Source of the DNA: Saprospiraceae bacterium
Lineage (GTDB): Bacteria; Bacteroidota; Bacteroidia; Chitinophagales; Saprospiraceae
DNA: 16,075 bases
NCBI GenBank assembly: GCA_020528935.1
Contig: JAJDFU010000090.1
Coordinates: 1 to 16,075, forward strand
Direction: 5' to 3'
Positions 15,301 to 16,075 of this stretch are shown here, piece by piece; position 1 is the stretch's first letter; every line of letters starts with the position of its first letter. The position numbers and the translations under genes are program-made. Below the pieces are notes generated by a model. The model saw only the letters and a list, made by a program, of their open reading frames with translations, searched no databases and had not been told where the DNA came from.

Positions 15301-15349
15301 TCACTTCCAGAAGATTGGAGGTATACGTGGGGGAATCTGTTTTTACTCG

Positions 15350-15357
15350 TATCTTTG
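15350..15357 (+). promoter_or_regulatory. Bacteroidota -7 promoter element of rplU-rpmA
   Basis: TATCTTTG is a perfect TAnnTTTG match followed by CACCCG. It lies 39 bases before the rplU ATG, giving a leader of about 30 bases. The same element is common upstream of ribosomal protein genes in this phylum. No clear -33 TTTG is seen at the usual distance. Confidence 0.65.
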
Positions 15358-15396
15358 CACCCGCTTTAAATTCTAAAAGCCACACAACCGAACGAG

Positions 15397-15705
15397 ATGT
15401 ACGCCATTGTAACCATCGCTGGTCAGCAGTTCAAAGTCGAGGAAGGGCAAGAGCTCTTCGTCCACCAGCTCGATGCTCAGGCAGGCGATTCCGTCAAGTT
15501 TACGGACATTCACCTGCTGGATCGCGACGGCGCCGTTTCCGTGGGCAAACCCTTTGTGAAAGCACAGGTCGAAGCCACGGTGATCGAGCACCTGAAAGGC
15601 GACAAAGTCATTGTATTCAAAAAGAAACGCCGCAAAGGATACCGCGTCAAAAACGGTCATCGCCAGCGTTTCTCAAAGATCAAAATCGATGCCATCAAGG
15701 GTTAG
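15397..15705 (+). CDS. rplU: 50S ribosomal protein L21
   Basis: The 102-residue product matches L21 over its whole length: the start MYAIVTIAGQQFKVEEGQ, the core GDSVKF and LLDRDG, and the basic tail KKKRRKGYRVKNGHRQ that contacts 23S rRNA. It has the normal family length. It is followed after 32 bases by rpmA, the usual bacterial arrangement, and both are probably transcribed from the -7 element at 15350. The leader is A-rich with no strong Shine-Dalgarno. Confidence 0.97.
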   Translation: MYAIVTIAGQQFKVEEGQELFVHQLDAQAGDSVKFTDIHLLDRDGAVSVGKPFVKAQVEATVIEHLKGDKVIVFKKKRRKGYRVKNGHRQRFSKIKIDAIKG

Positions 15706-15737
15706 GCCCGTGGCTACACCAGTAAAGCAAAGAAAAC

Positions 15738-16075
15738 ATGGCACACCAGACAGGGGTAGGTAGTACCGATAACGGCCGCGACAGTAAAAGCAAACGACTT
15801 GGCGTCAAACTGTTCGGCGGCCAGCAGGCCAAGGCCGGCAATATTATCGTGCGTCAGCGGGGCACCAAATTTCACGCTGGCGAAAATGTATACATGGGCA
15901 AAGACTTTACCCTTCACGCCGCTGTGGACGGTACGGTCTCCTATGTGAAGCGCAAGCACAACCGCACTTTCGTGCGCATTAATACGCTGGGTGAAACGGC
16001 CGTAGTGGAGCCCCCCACCAAGCCAAAGCCGGAAAAACCTCCTCAAACGGCCGAACCGGTGACACCTCCGAAAGC
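15738..16075 (+). CDS. rpmA: 50S ribosomal protein L27 with C-terminal extension (partial at window end)
   Basis: The ATG at 15738 opens a frame that runs off the window after 112 codons. Residues 1-82 are a normal L27: [20 protein letters not shown], then [22 protein letters not shown] and the basic [11 protein letters not shown]. The N-terminus begins MAH with no cleavable pre-peptide of the Firmicutes type, so it can reach the peptidyl transferase centre directly. From about residue 90 there is a Pro/Lys/Glu-rich tail ([12 protein letters not shown], then more Pro/Thr) still open at 112, beyond the usual 85-90 residues. The rplU stop is 32 bases upstream. Confidence 0.95.
   Translation, partial: MAHQTGVGSTDNGRDSKSKRLGVKLFGGQQAKAGNIIVRQRGTKFHAGENVYMGKDFTLHAAVDGTVSYVKRKHNRTFVRINTLGETAVVEPPTKPKPEKPPQTAEPVTPPK

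Overview
The window looks like chromosomal core DNA from a fairly GC-rich member of the Bacteroidota. A Saprospirales/Lewinella-like lineage is my guess, not something proven here. Four observations point to the phylum. Perfect or near-perfect TAnnTTTG promoter elements lie just upstream of several starts, and clear Shine-Dalgarno sequences are scarce. The proteins include a GH97 lipoprotein, an Asp-box (VPS10/sortilin-like) secreted protein and signal peptides ending in A-Q. DnaE has the N-terminus typical of the phylum. No phage, insertion sequence, CRISPR array, tRNA or rRNA gene is visible.

Layout. 1-402: mostly non-coding, with one doubtful minus-strand small ORF. 403-3781: a large secreted Asp-box propeller protein followed by a 52-residue membrane protein, both on plus. 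3782-4012: a dense cluster of inverted repeats between convergent genes, including a convincing intrinsic terminator. 4013-5255: two minus-strand thioredoxin-fold lipoproteins that probably form an operon. 5480-5593: a 37-residue single-helix membrane protein on plus with its own promoter; its stop codon overlaps the stop of the convergent dnaE gene. 5590-13825: a long minus-strand run containing GH97, M20 amidohydrolase, LOG-family protein, ACP-like protein and dnaE (listed in transcription order, right to left). At least the GH97, M20 and dnaE genes appear to have their own promoters, so this is a row of neighbouring genes and not one clear operon. 13941-16075: a plus-strand two-lobed retropepsin-like protease with a C-terminal PDZ domain, then rplU and the start of rpmA, which runs off the window.

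How the genes relate. The window mixes housekeeping functions (replication, two large-subunit ribosomal proteins, nucleotide and amino-acid salvage enzymes) with envelope proteins (three lipoproteins, two Sec-exported proteins, two tiny membrane proteins). I see no defence, secretion or biosynthetic cluster, and nothing I would call a new multi-gene system. The points most worth a second look are the ACP-like protein whose phosphopantetheine serine is aspartate, the hairpin cluster at 3786-4000, the 37-residue membrane protein, the complete PHP metal site in DnaE, the Pro/Lys-rich tail on L27, and the duplicated protease fold.
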